In this document: piece after piece, positions 7,889-15,754 of the stretch
Position numbering within the stretch: the first letter of the stretch is position 1
How the letters are laid out: every line of letters begins with the position of its first letter
NCBI RefSeq assembly: GCF_026460885.1
Contig: NZ_JAOVZW010000013.1
Location: 310,001-374,000 of the forward strand
DNA length: 64,000 bases
Direction of reading: 5' to 3'
DNA from: Chryseobacterium formosum
GTDB lineage: Bacteria > Bacteroidota > Bacteroidia > Flavobacteriales > Weeksellaceae
Position numbers and translations under genes: made by a program
The notes under the pieces: model-generated
The model's database searches: none
The model's input: the letters and a program-made list of their open reading frames with translations, nothing else
Told to the model about the DNA's origin: nothing

Positions 7889-8890
7889 TTAAAATTTATC
7901 CAACCACTCTTTCTTTTTGATGTCAAATTCTTCCTGAGTAATGATATCTTCGGTAAGCAAAAGTTTCAGTTGCTGTAATTTTGTGACAACATCAGGCGCA
8001 TCAGCATTTAATTGTTTTTCTTTGGCAACATCAAACGTTTTGCCCAATTCCATACCGACACCGAGTTGGAGACCTGCACCTGCCAGTCCGCCTTCATTGC
8101 GTGCGGCATCACGGAGTGCTTTCAGTTTTTCCATATCAACATAGGATAACCCACCTTCATTGGCTGCCATTGACTCTGCGGTAATGTCAGAGATTTTACC
8201 AATTCTTTCCGTTGTTGCCTGATTGAATATTGTTCCATTGAGTTTAAAATCAGTTAATGAAAATCCAAGTTTATTTAACTCAGGCTGCAACTGGTCTTGA
8301 ATGTCTTTGGACAGAGAGGGTAGTTGTGCATCAATGTTCTGATAGGAAACACTTCCTTGCGCCAGCACCGAAGCCAAACTCTGCGGAAATCTACCCTGTA
8401 ACAGTTCACGTGCTTCAGCCACCAAATACTGGTCTCGTGAGCCAACCACATTAGAAAAAAGATACAAAGGATCAGCAATCCTGAAAGAAAAGGTTCCGTT
8501 AGACCCTAGTTCTATCGGGATCCTATAAACAGGATCCACATATTTTACAGCCTGCGACGTTCCCCAACCCTGGTTGACAACTTCAGACGTTCTATAAAAA
8601 TAGATCTTTAATTTGTGCTCACTTTCAAAATTTGTGCGAAGTTTAAGTAAAGTGGTAATAAACGGATGGTTGTCACTTTCAATATCAAAAATGCCTTCTT
8701 CATCCAAATGATCGGTCACTTTGCCTTCGTAGACTAATATTACTCCGTGGCCTGGCGCCACGATAAGTTTGGATGCATCTTTGATCTCATCATTTTCTGA
8801 CGGGAATTTGTGGATCAAAACATCTGGTTGCTGGTCTTTCCACTCTATAACCTGTGAAAGTTGGCTTCTGAAAAAATCTCCTAAACTCAT
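7889..8890 (-). CDS. SPFH-domain protein with C-terminal SHOCT domain (YdjI-like)
   Basis: The 333 residues start with an N-terminal segment typical of the virion-core/SPFH-like family (MSLGDFFRSQLSQVIEW; VLIHKFP; IVAPGHGVILVYEGKV). An SPFH-type body follows (FSFRIADPLYLFSNVVGSRD), then a coiled/Gly-rich stretch (GGLAGAGLQLGVGMELGK). The last 30 residues form a SHOCT domain (LQQLKLLLTEDIITQEEFDI). In Bacillus the relative YdjI works with PspA and zinc-ribbon membrane proteins in membrane stress; the operon here has the zinc-ribbon partner but no PspA gene is visible. The protein lacks a TM segment and should be recruited to the membrane by its partners. Confidence 0.85.
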   Translation of the reverse strand: MSLGDFFRSQLSQVIEWKDQQPDVLIHKFPSENDEIKDASKLIVAPGHGVILVYEGKVTDHLDEEGIFDIESDNHPFITTLLKLRTNFESEHKLKIYFYRTSEVVNQGWGTSQAVKYVDPVYRIPIELGSNGTFSFRIADPLYLFSNVVGSRDQYLVAEARELLQGRFPQSLASVLAQGSVSYQNIDAQLPSLSKDIQDQLQPELNKLGFSLTDFKLNGTIFNQATTERIGKISDITAESMAANEGGLSYVDMEKLKALRDAARNEGGLAGAGLQLGVGMELGKTFDVAKEKQLNADAPDVVTKLQQLKLLLTEDIITQEEFDIKKKEWLDKF

Positions 8891-9044
8891 ATGATTACTA
8901 TTTTATTTTTCTAATCAATTTGCTCACCAAAAAGAAACATAAGATTATAGGCTATAACTGATCTTCGATCCGAAACCGAATAACACTATGTTTTCCTGGT
9001 AAAAATTATAGTTTTTATTAATTGATTTGTTCAGTACTTTACCT

Positions 9045-9599
9045 TTACTGATCCAATGCTCTGATATCCGAAAATTCAGTTTCAATATTAAAATTGCTGA
9101 ACTCGTAACCTGGTGACATATCGTGCAAACCTGCATTTAGTAATCTACCGCTAAAAACGACTTCGCTATTTTCTTTAATGCGGCTCAGTTTTTCATACAA
9201 TTTTCCATTTTTAGGAATAGCCTTCACCTGCATAAAGGAAAAATAATCCTGATAACCTTTGTCATAAAAATTCTCCACTCCCACTCTCATCACAACCGTA
9301 TCGCTTGAGTAAGTATCCACTTCATCCAGGTCAAGTAAGGTCAACTTTCCTTTCCAATTTTGACAGAATCCTATGGAATCTACCATTTTTTTATACCTGA
9401 GCTTGATTTCCTCAAGCTTTTTTGAATTACTGCTGTCTATTTTTGCCAGTGCATTAAATTTTTTGGTTTCATTTAAAAGTTTGGTCTGCAGTAAAGAATT
9501 ATCCTTAACTGCTATTGGGTCATTTTTTATCTTTTTTTCGCATGAATTTAGAATAAGGGTAAAAAAAAGAACGAGGACTAAAATTATCTTACTTTTCAT
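9045..9599 (-). CDS. Lipoprotein of unknown function
   Basis: The 184-residue protein begins MKSKIILVLVLFFTLILNSC, a lipoprotein signal with lipobox LNSC (lipidated Cys at 20), so it is anchored in the periplasm or outer membrane. The mature part has a Lys/Glu-rich helix (FNALAKIDSSNSKKLEEIKL) and a strand-rich domain that contains DYFSFMQVKAIPKNGKLYE and EVVFSGRLLN. No family is recognised. It is the gene after the SPFH operon's upstream gap and seems to have its own promoter. Confidence 0.65.
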   Translation of the reverse strand: MKSKIILVLVLFFTLILNSCEKKIKNDPIAVKDNSLLQTKLLNETKKFNALAKIDSSNSKKLEEIKLRYKKMVDSIGFCQNWKGKLTLLDLDEVDTYSSDTVVMRVGVENFYDKGYQDYFSFMQVKAIPKNGKLYEKLSRIKENSEVVFSGRLLNAGLHDMSPGYEFSNFNIETEFSDIRALDQ

Positions 9600-9713
9600 A
9601 TTTGTTGTATTTGATTTACAAATGATTTTATACTCACCATTATTTATTCTCGTTTTCAGATAGTGAGAAACTGAAATAGTTCAAACTGGTTCTAGCGTAT
9701 TTTTAAAAAAAAA

Positions 9714-9779
9714 CCTTGCACAAATGCTCAATCTAAGCACTTCAGCTCCGCTTTTGGCAAACCCTTGTTACCAGCAGCG
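9714..9779 (-). repeat. Palindromic-repeat family, half copy (site C)
   Basis: Read on the minus strand this begins GGTAACAAGGGTTTGCC and continues to GATTGAGCATTTGTGC. The same two blocks in the same order occur in the longer element at 10462-10606 (GGTAACA...GGCTTTGC ... GATTGAGCTTTTGTGG), so the two are copies of one repeat. This copy lacks the second half of the palindrome. It lies directly downstream of the gene at 9790-10422, as the longer copy lies downstream of the gene at 10614. Confidence 0.6.
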
Positions 9780-9789
9780 TTTTTTTCGT

Positions 9790-10422
9790 TTAGTTAAAAT
9801 TATACGGATAGCCAATTTCATTTAAGTCGTCTTCAAGTTGTTCCCAGTCTTCAAGCTCTTCAACGATTGTCAAAACCATTTCTTTTGTCAGAGTTTTTCC
9901 ATTATAAACTTCTGTCACCGTTTGCAATGGTATTCCATTTTCTATAAAACTTTCGTCAAAATATTCTGTCGCCCAATCAACATAAGTTTGCGGATCCCCG
10001 TCAAAAATATTCAACATTTCTTTTGAATTGTCTTCGTGATTTTCTATTTGTCCGGTTTGCCAATTTTTGTTTTCGGTTGTCCAGATACAAAAAGTTGTTC
10101 CAATAGTTTTTACAGGTTCGCCAAAAATAAACTCGTCAAAAATTGAAGGTAAATCTTTTGTTAGTTTATGCTTTTCTTGTTGTTGATATTCGTGAGCAAA
10201 TCCATTTATTACACAACCGCCTTGTTTAAATAAAATCAGCATTTGGTCGCCAGAACCGTTTCGCATTTCGCTAAATTCTTCATCGTCTGCCCATTTATTG
10301 TTGTATGAATAATAACGATATTCCCATTCTTGTGAGAGAATTGCGTCTAAAACAGAAATTGCTTTGCAGATTGTCTGTAATTTTTGTCTGTCGGGTAAAT
10401 TTAGTTCTTTGGTTGAAATCAT
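9790..10422 (-). CDS. Acidic hypothetical protein between repeat elements
   Basis: This 210-residue acidic soluble protein contains LDAILSQEWEYRYYSYNNKW, NGSGDQMLILFKQGGCVINGF, DGDPQTYVDWATEYFDE and an acidic C-terminal helix (VEELEDWEQLEDDLNEIGYP). No known catalytic motif is visible. The same general protein type is frequent in bacterial cassette-like arrays and in immunity loci. Both flanks carry copies of a palindromic repeat, so the gene and its downstream repeat form a unit that could have moved together (inference). Confidence 0.65.
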   Translation of the reverse strand: MISTKELNLPDRQKLQTICKAISVLDAILSQEWEYRYYSYNNKWADDEEFSEMRNGSGDQMLILFKQGGCVINGFAHEYQQQEKHKLTKDLPSIFDEFIFGEPVKTIGTTFCIWTTENKNWQTGQIENHEDNSKEMLNIFDGDPQTYVDWATEYFDESFIENGIPLQTVTEVYNGKTLTKEMVLTIVEELEDWEQLEDDLNEIGYPYNFN

Positions 10423-10461
10423 TTTTCAGTTTATGTTCTTTGTTTCGTTCTGTGTTGCGAT

Positions 10462-10606
10462 ACGCTTACCGGTAGCGTTTTGGGGCTTTGCGATGGTGGG
10501 GCAATCGAAGGACAAATCTTTAATTTTCCACAAAAGCTCAATCGAAGAAATACTGTTGAACTTTGGAGTTTCGCCTCACTATTGCAAAGCCTATGTTACC
10601 TGATGG
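10462..10606 (-). repeat. Long imperfect palindrome, attC-like in build (site B)
   Basis: The element has arms of 21 bp at about 10484-10504 and 10571-10591 that match at 17 of 21 positions, and all four differences are A/G transitions so a folded strand could pair by G-T or G-U. Outside the arms lie TGTTACC (10594-10600) and GGTAGCG (10471-10477). The interior holds the block shared with site C. Size and build resemble integron attC sites, but the GGTAACA core does not fit RYYYAAC/GTTRRRY, so it is listed only as a repeat that marks a gene boundary. Confidence 0.6.
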
Positions 10607-10613
10607 CATATTT

Positions 10614-11297
10614 TTAGCTAAAAATTTGGTCAATTATATTTTCGTAGCTCTGATAAACAGTATTTCCCTTTGGACTAATGCTAGGCAAATCAAAGTCAGT
10701 AATTTTCGTTATCTTAAATAATTCAAACATTGGCAACAAATCATCTAAAGTTTCTTTAACAAATGGTCTTTTATGGTCAAATTTATAATATTCAATTCGA
10801 TTACAAATAAATTCGATAGCACTGATTTTATAATTATTAGTTGTGTTAGTTGAATGAATTTCAGCACCTTCTTCTATGAGCAATTTCATAATTTTAAATG
10901 CTTCTTGATAATTTTTTGTCGGTTCACTCTTTACTGTCCATTGGTCTTTTTTTAATAATCCTAAAAATCCAGATTTATTTTGGGGACTATATTTAGGAAT
11001 GTAAATTTCGTCTCTTGAATTGGCGATAACTGCTTCAACTGCAAAATGTAAAACTGGTTTTCTCCATTCTTCATCTTCAATTTCTGTTTCCATAAATTTT
11101 ACATTAGCTCCACAATCAATTAATAGTTTAGCTATGTCATAGTTTCCAGTTTTAATTGCTGTTTGTAAAGGAATTTCTCCATCATCTCGTTTGGATATTC
11201 CTTTTGCGATACAATTTACTAATTCTGGACTTTTGTCGAGAATTTTAGACACTTCGCTAATTTCTTTTTTCCTAATTACACTAAATAATTTTTTCAT
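10614..11297 (-). CDS. Ankyrin-repeat protein, paralogue of the one at 4734
   Basis: The 227-residue protein begins MKKLFSVIRKKEISEVSKIL and shares with the 4734 protein the order LVNCIAK, RDDGE-PLQTAIKTGNY, GAN and the WRKPVLH block, so the two are clear paralogues. Ankyrin repeats lie at about 40-70 and 140-170 (KLLIEEGAEIHST). Length and charge are normal for single-domain immunity-type ankyrin proteins. It is the most upstream gene of the minus-strand array. A palindromic region lies upstream (11310-11365) and site B lies 8 nt downstream, so it too is bounded by repeats. The function as an immunity or anti-toxin protein is inferred. Confidence 0.78.
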   Translation of the reverse strand: MKKLFSVIRKKEISEVSKILDKSPELVNCIAKGISKRDDGEIPLQTAIKTGNYDIAKLLIDCGANVKFMETEIEDEEWRKPVLHFAVEAVIANSRDEIYIPKYSPQNKSGFLGLLKKDQWTVKSEPTKNYQEAFKIMKLLIEEGAEIHSTNTTNNYKISAIEFICNRIEYYKFDHKRPFVKETLDDLLPMFELFKITKITDFDLPSISPKGNTVYQSYENIIDQIFS

Positions 11298-11859
11298 TGT
11301 TCAGTCTATTGATTATGCTTGGAAATGCTTGCGCATAACCTATTTATATACGCTATAATATAGCGCATATTGATCCTAAATTAGGTGGCTTTGCGTTACT
11401 TTGCTTATAAAAACAGTCAGTATAAAACTGATGTTTGATGATTTTAATTGGATCATCGTACTTTTTTGTGAAGTTGAATGATAGGGTCAAAAATTTCTTC
11501 CAGGCTTTTCTCTCTGCTTTTTAAATTATGTGGATAGTAGGTTTACCGTCTGGATCATATTTTATGGATCTGAGGAAAAATATTCACTAATCTTATCAAA
11601 AACTTTTGTTCGACAATACTAATTCCCGTTACATATTCAATTTACATTCTAACTCAGACCATAATCAAATGGACATACGTCATCATTGTAGATGTTTATC
11701 ATTGTTTGAAATGAAGTACTGAATTCAACTATTATTCTCTGACAGTTATAGCTCTTGAACCAATTTCTTTACTTTTAAAACCTCCGCAACATTCTTTTTA
11801 TTGACTTTTCATAAACAGATCTTATTTCAACGACAATGATTCCTTATGAGGCTCCCTGA
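11298..11859. other. Intergenic region with short palindromes and gene scraps
   Basis: Next to the ankyrin gene lie TTATGC/GCATAA arms (about 11310-11332) and a perfect CGCTATA-A-TATAGCG palindrome at 11351-11365, and the word GGCTTTGCG (11388-11396) also occurs in site B. These may be a third, diverged boundary repeat. On the minus strand about 11530-11585 reads LRSIKYDPDGKPTIHII then stop, which looks like the tail of a lost gene. Nothing else is recognisable. Confidence 0.4.
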
Positions 11860-12083
11860 TTTTCTATAGCAAATATATTCCGTGGTCACTGCGGAAAAAA
11901 ATCTTTTTGGGTATCCGTAATCGGAGATTACAAACCCTCCGCAAAAATATTTCAGGCTTTCATCAATGTTCTTTCTTATTGTTTTCAAGGTATTGATTAC
12001 AGTTTTCCTTGTGCCTGCCTGAATGGTGATCCGCATAGAAAAAGTCAGAAACCTCACAAGATGCAAATGCAGTTCATTGAAAT
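11860..12083 (+). repeat. 224-bp dispersed repeat, copy 1 (with C-terminal gene fragment)
   Basis: This stretch matches 43195-43417 nearly base for base in the same orientation (223 bp there). In the plus frame it stays open from just after a TGA at 11857-11859 to TAG at 12091 and reads FSIANIFRGHCGKKSFWVSV, then INVLSYCFQGIDYSFPCACL, ending KMQMQFIEIKE. The consistency of the two copies suggests a decayed coding sequence or a mobile repeat. No start codon remains. The 90-bp repeat family follows directly (12089-12152). Confidence 0.7.
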
Positions 12084-12088
12084 AAAAG

Positions 12089-12152
12089 AATAGAGAAGGT
12101 CAAGTTTTCTTTCACACTGCAATCTGTAGGTTGTTCAACAAGTGCAGGAAAC
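12089..12152 (+). repeat. 90-bp dispersed repeat, diverged copy
   Basis: AGAAGGTCAAGTTTTCTTTC ... ACTGCAAT ... AAGTGCAGGAAAC follows the order of the better preserved copies at 16466-16557 and 43555-43645 (AAAGTC-AAGTTTCC ... GCAAT ... TTTTTAAT ... GTGCGGGAAAAAC). Here it abuts the 224-bp repeat; at 43 kb the two are 137 bp apart. Confidence 0.45.
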
Positions 12153-12166
12153 TATAGATACTAATT

Positions 12167-13539
12167 CTATTCAATGGTTGCCAAAAGTTGATCAAGAGTT
12201 GATTTCTTTTGGTTAATAATAATCAGTTGGCTTTTGTCCTCTAAGAGGATTTTGTGGACAAACTCTTTGTCTGAAACGTATTTCCAATTTTTCAGTTTTG
12301 TAAACTCATTTTTTATCAGACTCAATTTTTGTGGATTGTTTTTTGAGACGATGATGAGTTTGGTCAACGGCGTTTTTTTCATCTTTTCGATACTGCTATG
12401 AGATACTTCTGTTTCATTTTCTTCCATAGACCGATAGCGAAAATTTCGGCGTATGGTAGTAAAATCATTTGTATTTTCAGAAATGACATACCTGTAACTC
12501 ATTATGTTTTCAGGTTCATCGATCCAACTGGGGAAATTACTTTCATACAGATGAATGTACTGATCGATAAAATTCTTATCGATCGACCTTTTTTTATAAT
12601 ATATTCTTTTACCAAAGGATATATTTTCCTTGCCATCAAGTGGATATGTTTATGAAAATACCAATCGTTAGCATCAGATTTCCCATTCAGAGTTTCATAA
12701 ACATAGCCGTTACCTAGAGCTGTAGCCAAGACTTCATTCATAAGAAGATAGGCATAGTTACTGTATTTTGACGGGTTTTTCTTAAAAGCTTGATCAATTT
12801 GGACTTTAATCTCAAGTGATTCTTCGTTGTAAATGATATGATAGGTTTCGTGGAGCATTACACTGAATAGATCTTTGTAATCTGTTAAATTGGTTTGAAT
12901 GGCACTGATGAAGTTGTTGTAAAATGCCTGAGCTGTAAAATAATCTGAATCAGGAAAGGGATAAAAAGCGATCTCGAACGGAATTGATCGATCCCAGCTC
13001 GAATTATAAAATATTAATCCTGTCTCAAAGTAATTTTCCAATTGGTGGTTATTGGCATAGTCTGTAATTTCAGCTAACTGTTTTTCAAATTTGTCTTTAT
13101 TGGGTTGATAGATGAGCTCATTGTATACCGGAGTAAACTCTGCAATATATGTTGTCAGATCATTCAAAACATTGTTTGGTAAAATTCCTATGGATCGAAG
13201 CTTGAAATCATTAAGATTATTGGTTTCAATGAGGTTCTTTTTTAAGATGTCTCTCGTTTGCATCGGGGTCTTTGAAGCATAGGGAAACTCTTCAAATTGA
13301 TAGCTGTAATCAATGGCGAGTTTGTCAAATTGAGAGATCAGTTTTCTGTAAGCGTCATTGTTATATTTTGATTTTTCAAATTCTGATTTAAAAATGTTTT
13401 CAGGATAATTTTCAGAAAGGTTTTGCATAAAGACAAAAACCGCCAATGATTCAGAATATTTAATGTCGAAATTGATTTTCTGTCCCCATAAAAATGATGT
13501 TAAAAAAAGGAGGATAGTGGTTAAAAGTTTATTAGTCAT
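12167..13539 (-). pseudogene. Exported HExxH (zincin-like) protein, frameshifted in an A7 run
   Basis: The first frame (start ATG 13539) has a signal peptide (MTNKLLTTILLFLTSFLWGQ) and a zincin motif HETYH at residues 230-234, with a possible third ligand in LLMNEVLA (E269), so a zinc peptidase-like fold is likely. After YIIKKG at a run of seven T on the plus strand (12589-12595) the frame drifts and ends at 12502. One extra base there restores SIDKNFIDQYIHLYESNFPS and joins it to the 111-residue frame ending at 12167, giving about 457 residues. The gene is therefore either a one-base pseudogene, a slippage-switched gene, or intact with a homopolymer sequencing error. No close family is recognised. 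Confidence 0.75.
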
Positions 13540-13783
13540 TAGATAACTATTTTAATTTCAGTATTTTGTTATTTCACAAATATACAAAACACTTAGAATT
13601 AGCTCAACCTCTTTTAAGCCTGCAGATTATAAATAATATGGCATCAATGATATCATATTTTATTCATATTGCACTCTGATGTTGAATAGCTTTATTAGTA
13701 ATGGTCAGCATAGTGGTGAATGATCCGTTGTGAATATAAAAGGTAAATCATTGTTATCTTAGTGAATAGATGAAAACATTTGA

Positions 13784-13819
13784 CCATCTGTCCCAGGTCG
13801 TTGATCTTCGGACAGATGG
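13784..13819 (-). terminator. Hairpin downstream of the NmrA-like gene
   Basis: CCATCTGTCC (13784-13793) and GGACAGATGG (13810-13819) form a perfect 10-bp stem with a 16-nt loop, 24 bases after the stop of the minus-strand gene at 13844. There is no strong T run, so it may be a weak terminator or an mRNA-end stabiliser. Confidence 0.45.
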
Positions 13820-13843
13820 CAAAGGATCATTTATGAGAAATTA

Positions 13844-14740
13844 TTACTGTAAAATTGTTTTTAAATAATCGATACTTGTTGTCCATACAATACTTTCATA
13901 GCGATCATTTGCCAGATCATTGTGCTGTGTGGTAAACATTGAGTACATATACTGACCTTGTTGAAATTTCGCGTACAATTCATTTTCTCCAGCCGGATTT
14001 TCCGCTCTTTGTTTTTTTATGTATTCAGCGAAATTTTCTAATGTTGCAAGTTGATGTATTTGGAATTCCTGTCCGTTAATCTGTTTCACATCCTCAAGGA
14101 TCATATTCGGACTCACCTGAAAACTGGCAATCTGAAGATCTCTTGGTGCGGAATCGTCCAAAGCAACTTCTGCCGTGAAGGATGCCGCATTATCCATTGT
14201 TGTGAAATCCAATATCCAATCTGCTTTGTCTCCCCAATATCCAATACTTTTATCTTTTAGGTTGAGAATGGGTGTGTTATATTTTAAAATATCCGCGAAA
14301 CATCCATTAAAAATAGATGTAGCCCGAATAGGTGATTGGTCTATATATTTTTTAAAGGTTCTTCTCAGATCAAAATTTCTGTTTTCACCTTCTTTCAAAT
14401 CATTGTAATCAGTACAGAAATCGGAAGGGATAAATCTTGGGATACCTGCTTTTATAGCGCCATCTAAAATCTTTTTCTGAAGATCAATAATAACATCTCC
14501 TAATCCTGCAAGTGCAGAAACTACGCAGTCGGCATCGGCGCATTCTGCAGCTATGGCATTCACATCATTCAAATCAATGATCGAAACTTCAGCACCCAAT
14601 TCTTTAAGTATTTCTATTTTATCTGTATCAGTTGATTCACGGACAATAGCTTTGACTGTAGCGCCACGTTTTACTAATTCTCTGCAAATTCTGTTTCCTA
14701 AATTGCCTGTTGCGCCTGCAACTAAAATTGTTTTTTCCAT
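13844..14740 (-). CDS. NmrA-like / isoflavone-reductase-type NAD(P)-binding oxidoreductase
   Basis: The 298-residue protein has the Rossmann motif GATGNLG (residues 9-15), the atypical-SDR continuation VKAIVRES and a C-terminal substrate part with YTSIDYLK-type helices. It lacks the classical YxxxK pair, as usual for NmrA/phenylcoumaran-reductase relatives, which either reduce small aromatic or ether substrates or sense NAD(P) redox state. It is translated from the same mRNA as the hydrolase at 14755 (gap 14 nt), so the two probably act on one pathway or stress substrate. The exact substrate is unknown. Confidence 0.82.
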   Translation of the reverse strand: MEKTILVAGATGNLGNRICRELVKRGATVKAIVRESTDTDKIEILKELGAEVSIIDLNDVNAIAAECADADCVVSALAGLGDVIIDLQKKILDGAIKAGIPRFIPSDFCTDYNDLKEGENRNFDLRRTFKKYIDQSPIRATSIFNGCFADILKYNTPILNLKDKSIGYWGDKADWILDFTTMDNAASFTAEVALDDSAPRDLQIASFQVSPNMILEDVKQINGQEFQIHQLATLENFAEYIKKQRAENPAGENELYAKFQQGQYMYSMFTTQHNDLANDRYESIVWTTSIDYLKTILQ

Positions 14741-14754
14741 AAATATTTATTTTT

Positions 14755-15684
14755 TTACGATGCTAAAAATGGTAGTACGACATCAAGCACTTCCTGTGGT
14801 TTTTCTTCAAATAAATAATGTCCGCTGTCCATGATCCCAACGACCTTAAGGTCAGTAGCCACAAAAGGCAATCCGTAATTCATATAATTGTAGCTGATGT
14901 AGCTTCCAATTCCTAAAACCGGCATCGTCAATTGTGGATAATGTTTGGAATCCTCAATGTCCTGATGAAAAGTCTGATACCACGCATTGGATGATTGGAT
15001 GCTTTCTTTGTCATTATAAGCTGCTGCATAAACCGCTCTTTCAAATTCTGTCATTTTGTTTTCGTCTATCATCACGTAATTAAAAAGCCAGTCTTGCAGC
15101 AAATGAAACCTGCCTTCCAACAATTGCTCGGGCAAACCTTTTACCTGATTGAATCCCATCCACCACGCATAAGGCATTTCGCCGTCCATTTTTTCATTGA
15201 AAGTTCCGGGAGACGGTATGAGTGGCATTTGGTACATTCCTTCACTTGGATGTGAGCCATCCAGAACAATCAGTTTTTCAGTGAATTCCGGGAAGTTAAA
15301 AGCAAAACTCATCGCAACCATTCCACCAATATCGTGTCCTATCAAACTAACTTTGTCAAAGCCTAACTGCAAAACTAGCTGATGAATATCTGCAGCCATT
15401 GTTTTTTTATCATATCCGGATTCGGGTTTTTCCGAAGTTCCCATTCCTCTCAGATCAATGATAATGACGCGGTATTCTTTTGCCAATTGCATCGCAACGG
15501 ATTGAAATGAATACCAGGTTTGTGGCCATCCTGGAAGACAGATCAATGGTTTACCAGCTCCACCTTCAACATAATGCAGTTTGATACCGTTGACGGTTGT
15601 ATATTTATTTTCAAAGCCGGGTAGATTCTTGATCAATTCACTATCAGAATATTGATCAGAGATAACATTTGAATTTTTGTTCAT
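14755..15684 (-). CDS. Alpha/beta hydrolase, epoxide-hydrolase / haloalkane-dehalogenase type
   Basis: The 309-residue protein has the oxyanion motif LPGWPQTW (about 50-57), the nucleophile elbow GHDIGG with Asp118 as nucleophile (not Ser), and a C-terminal His in DSGHYLFEE (H289). Asp as nucleophile points to the epoxide hydrolase / haloalkane or haloacetate dehalogenase branch. No signal peptide is visible. The start is ATG 15684; an in-frame TTG at 15705 would extend into the -7 promoter box. It is the first gene of an operon with the NmrA-like gene and sits under a promoter overlapped by two palindromes next to a Crp/Fnr regulator gene. Confidence 0.85.
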   Translation of the reverse strand: MNKNSNVISDQYSDSELIKNLPGFENKYTTVNGIKLHYVEGGAGKPLICLPGWPQTWYSFQSVAMQLAKEYRVIIIDLRGMGTSEKPESGYDKKTMAADIHQLVLQLGFDKVSLIGHDIGGMVAMSFAFNFPEFTEKLIVLDGSHPSEGMYQMPLIPSPGTFNEKMDGEMPYAWWMGFNQVKGLPEQLLEGRFHLLQDWLFNYVMIDENKMTEFERAVYAAAYNDKESIQSSNAWYQTFHQDIEDSKHYPQLTMPVLGIGSYISYNYMNYGLPFVATDLKVVGIMDSGHYLFEEKPQEVLDVVLPFLAS

Positions 15685-15702
15685 ATCAATTTTAATTTGA
15701 TA

Positions 15703-15747
15703 CAAAGATAAATGGTCTTTTTGCCGGCAAAACTACCATCTGGTAGT
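15703..15747 (-). promoter_or_regulatory. Promoter of hydrolase operon overlapped by two palindromes
   Basis: On the minus strand TTTG (ending at 15728) - 17 nt - TATCTTTG (15703-15710) is a very good flavobacterial promoter, 18 nt before ATG 15684. A perfect 14-bp palindrome TTTTGCCGGCAAAA (15719-15732) covers the -33 box. A second, ACTACCA-TC-TGGTAGT (15732-15747), abuts it upstream. Such placement is typical of repressor or activator operators. The Crp/Fnr-type gene that ends 8 bases upstream is the natural candidate regulator (inference). Confidence 0.65.
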
Positions 15748-15754
15748 AAATGAT

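Noticed and set aside
10462..10606. True integron attC site
   Set aside because: Architecture fits but the core words do not match RYYYAAC / GTTRRRY and no integron integrase is visible, so only a repeat is claimed.
11827..12066. Minus-strand frame of 79 codons across the 224-bp repeat
   Set aside because: The plus-strand frame is the one with consistent protein-like sequence in both copies; this one is a shadow.
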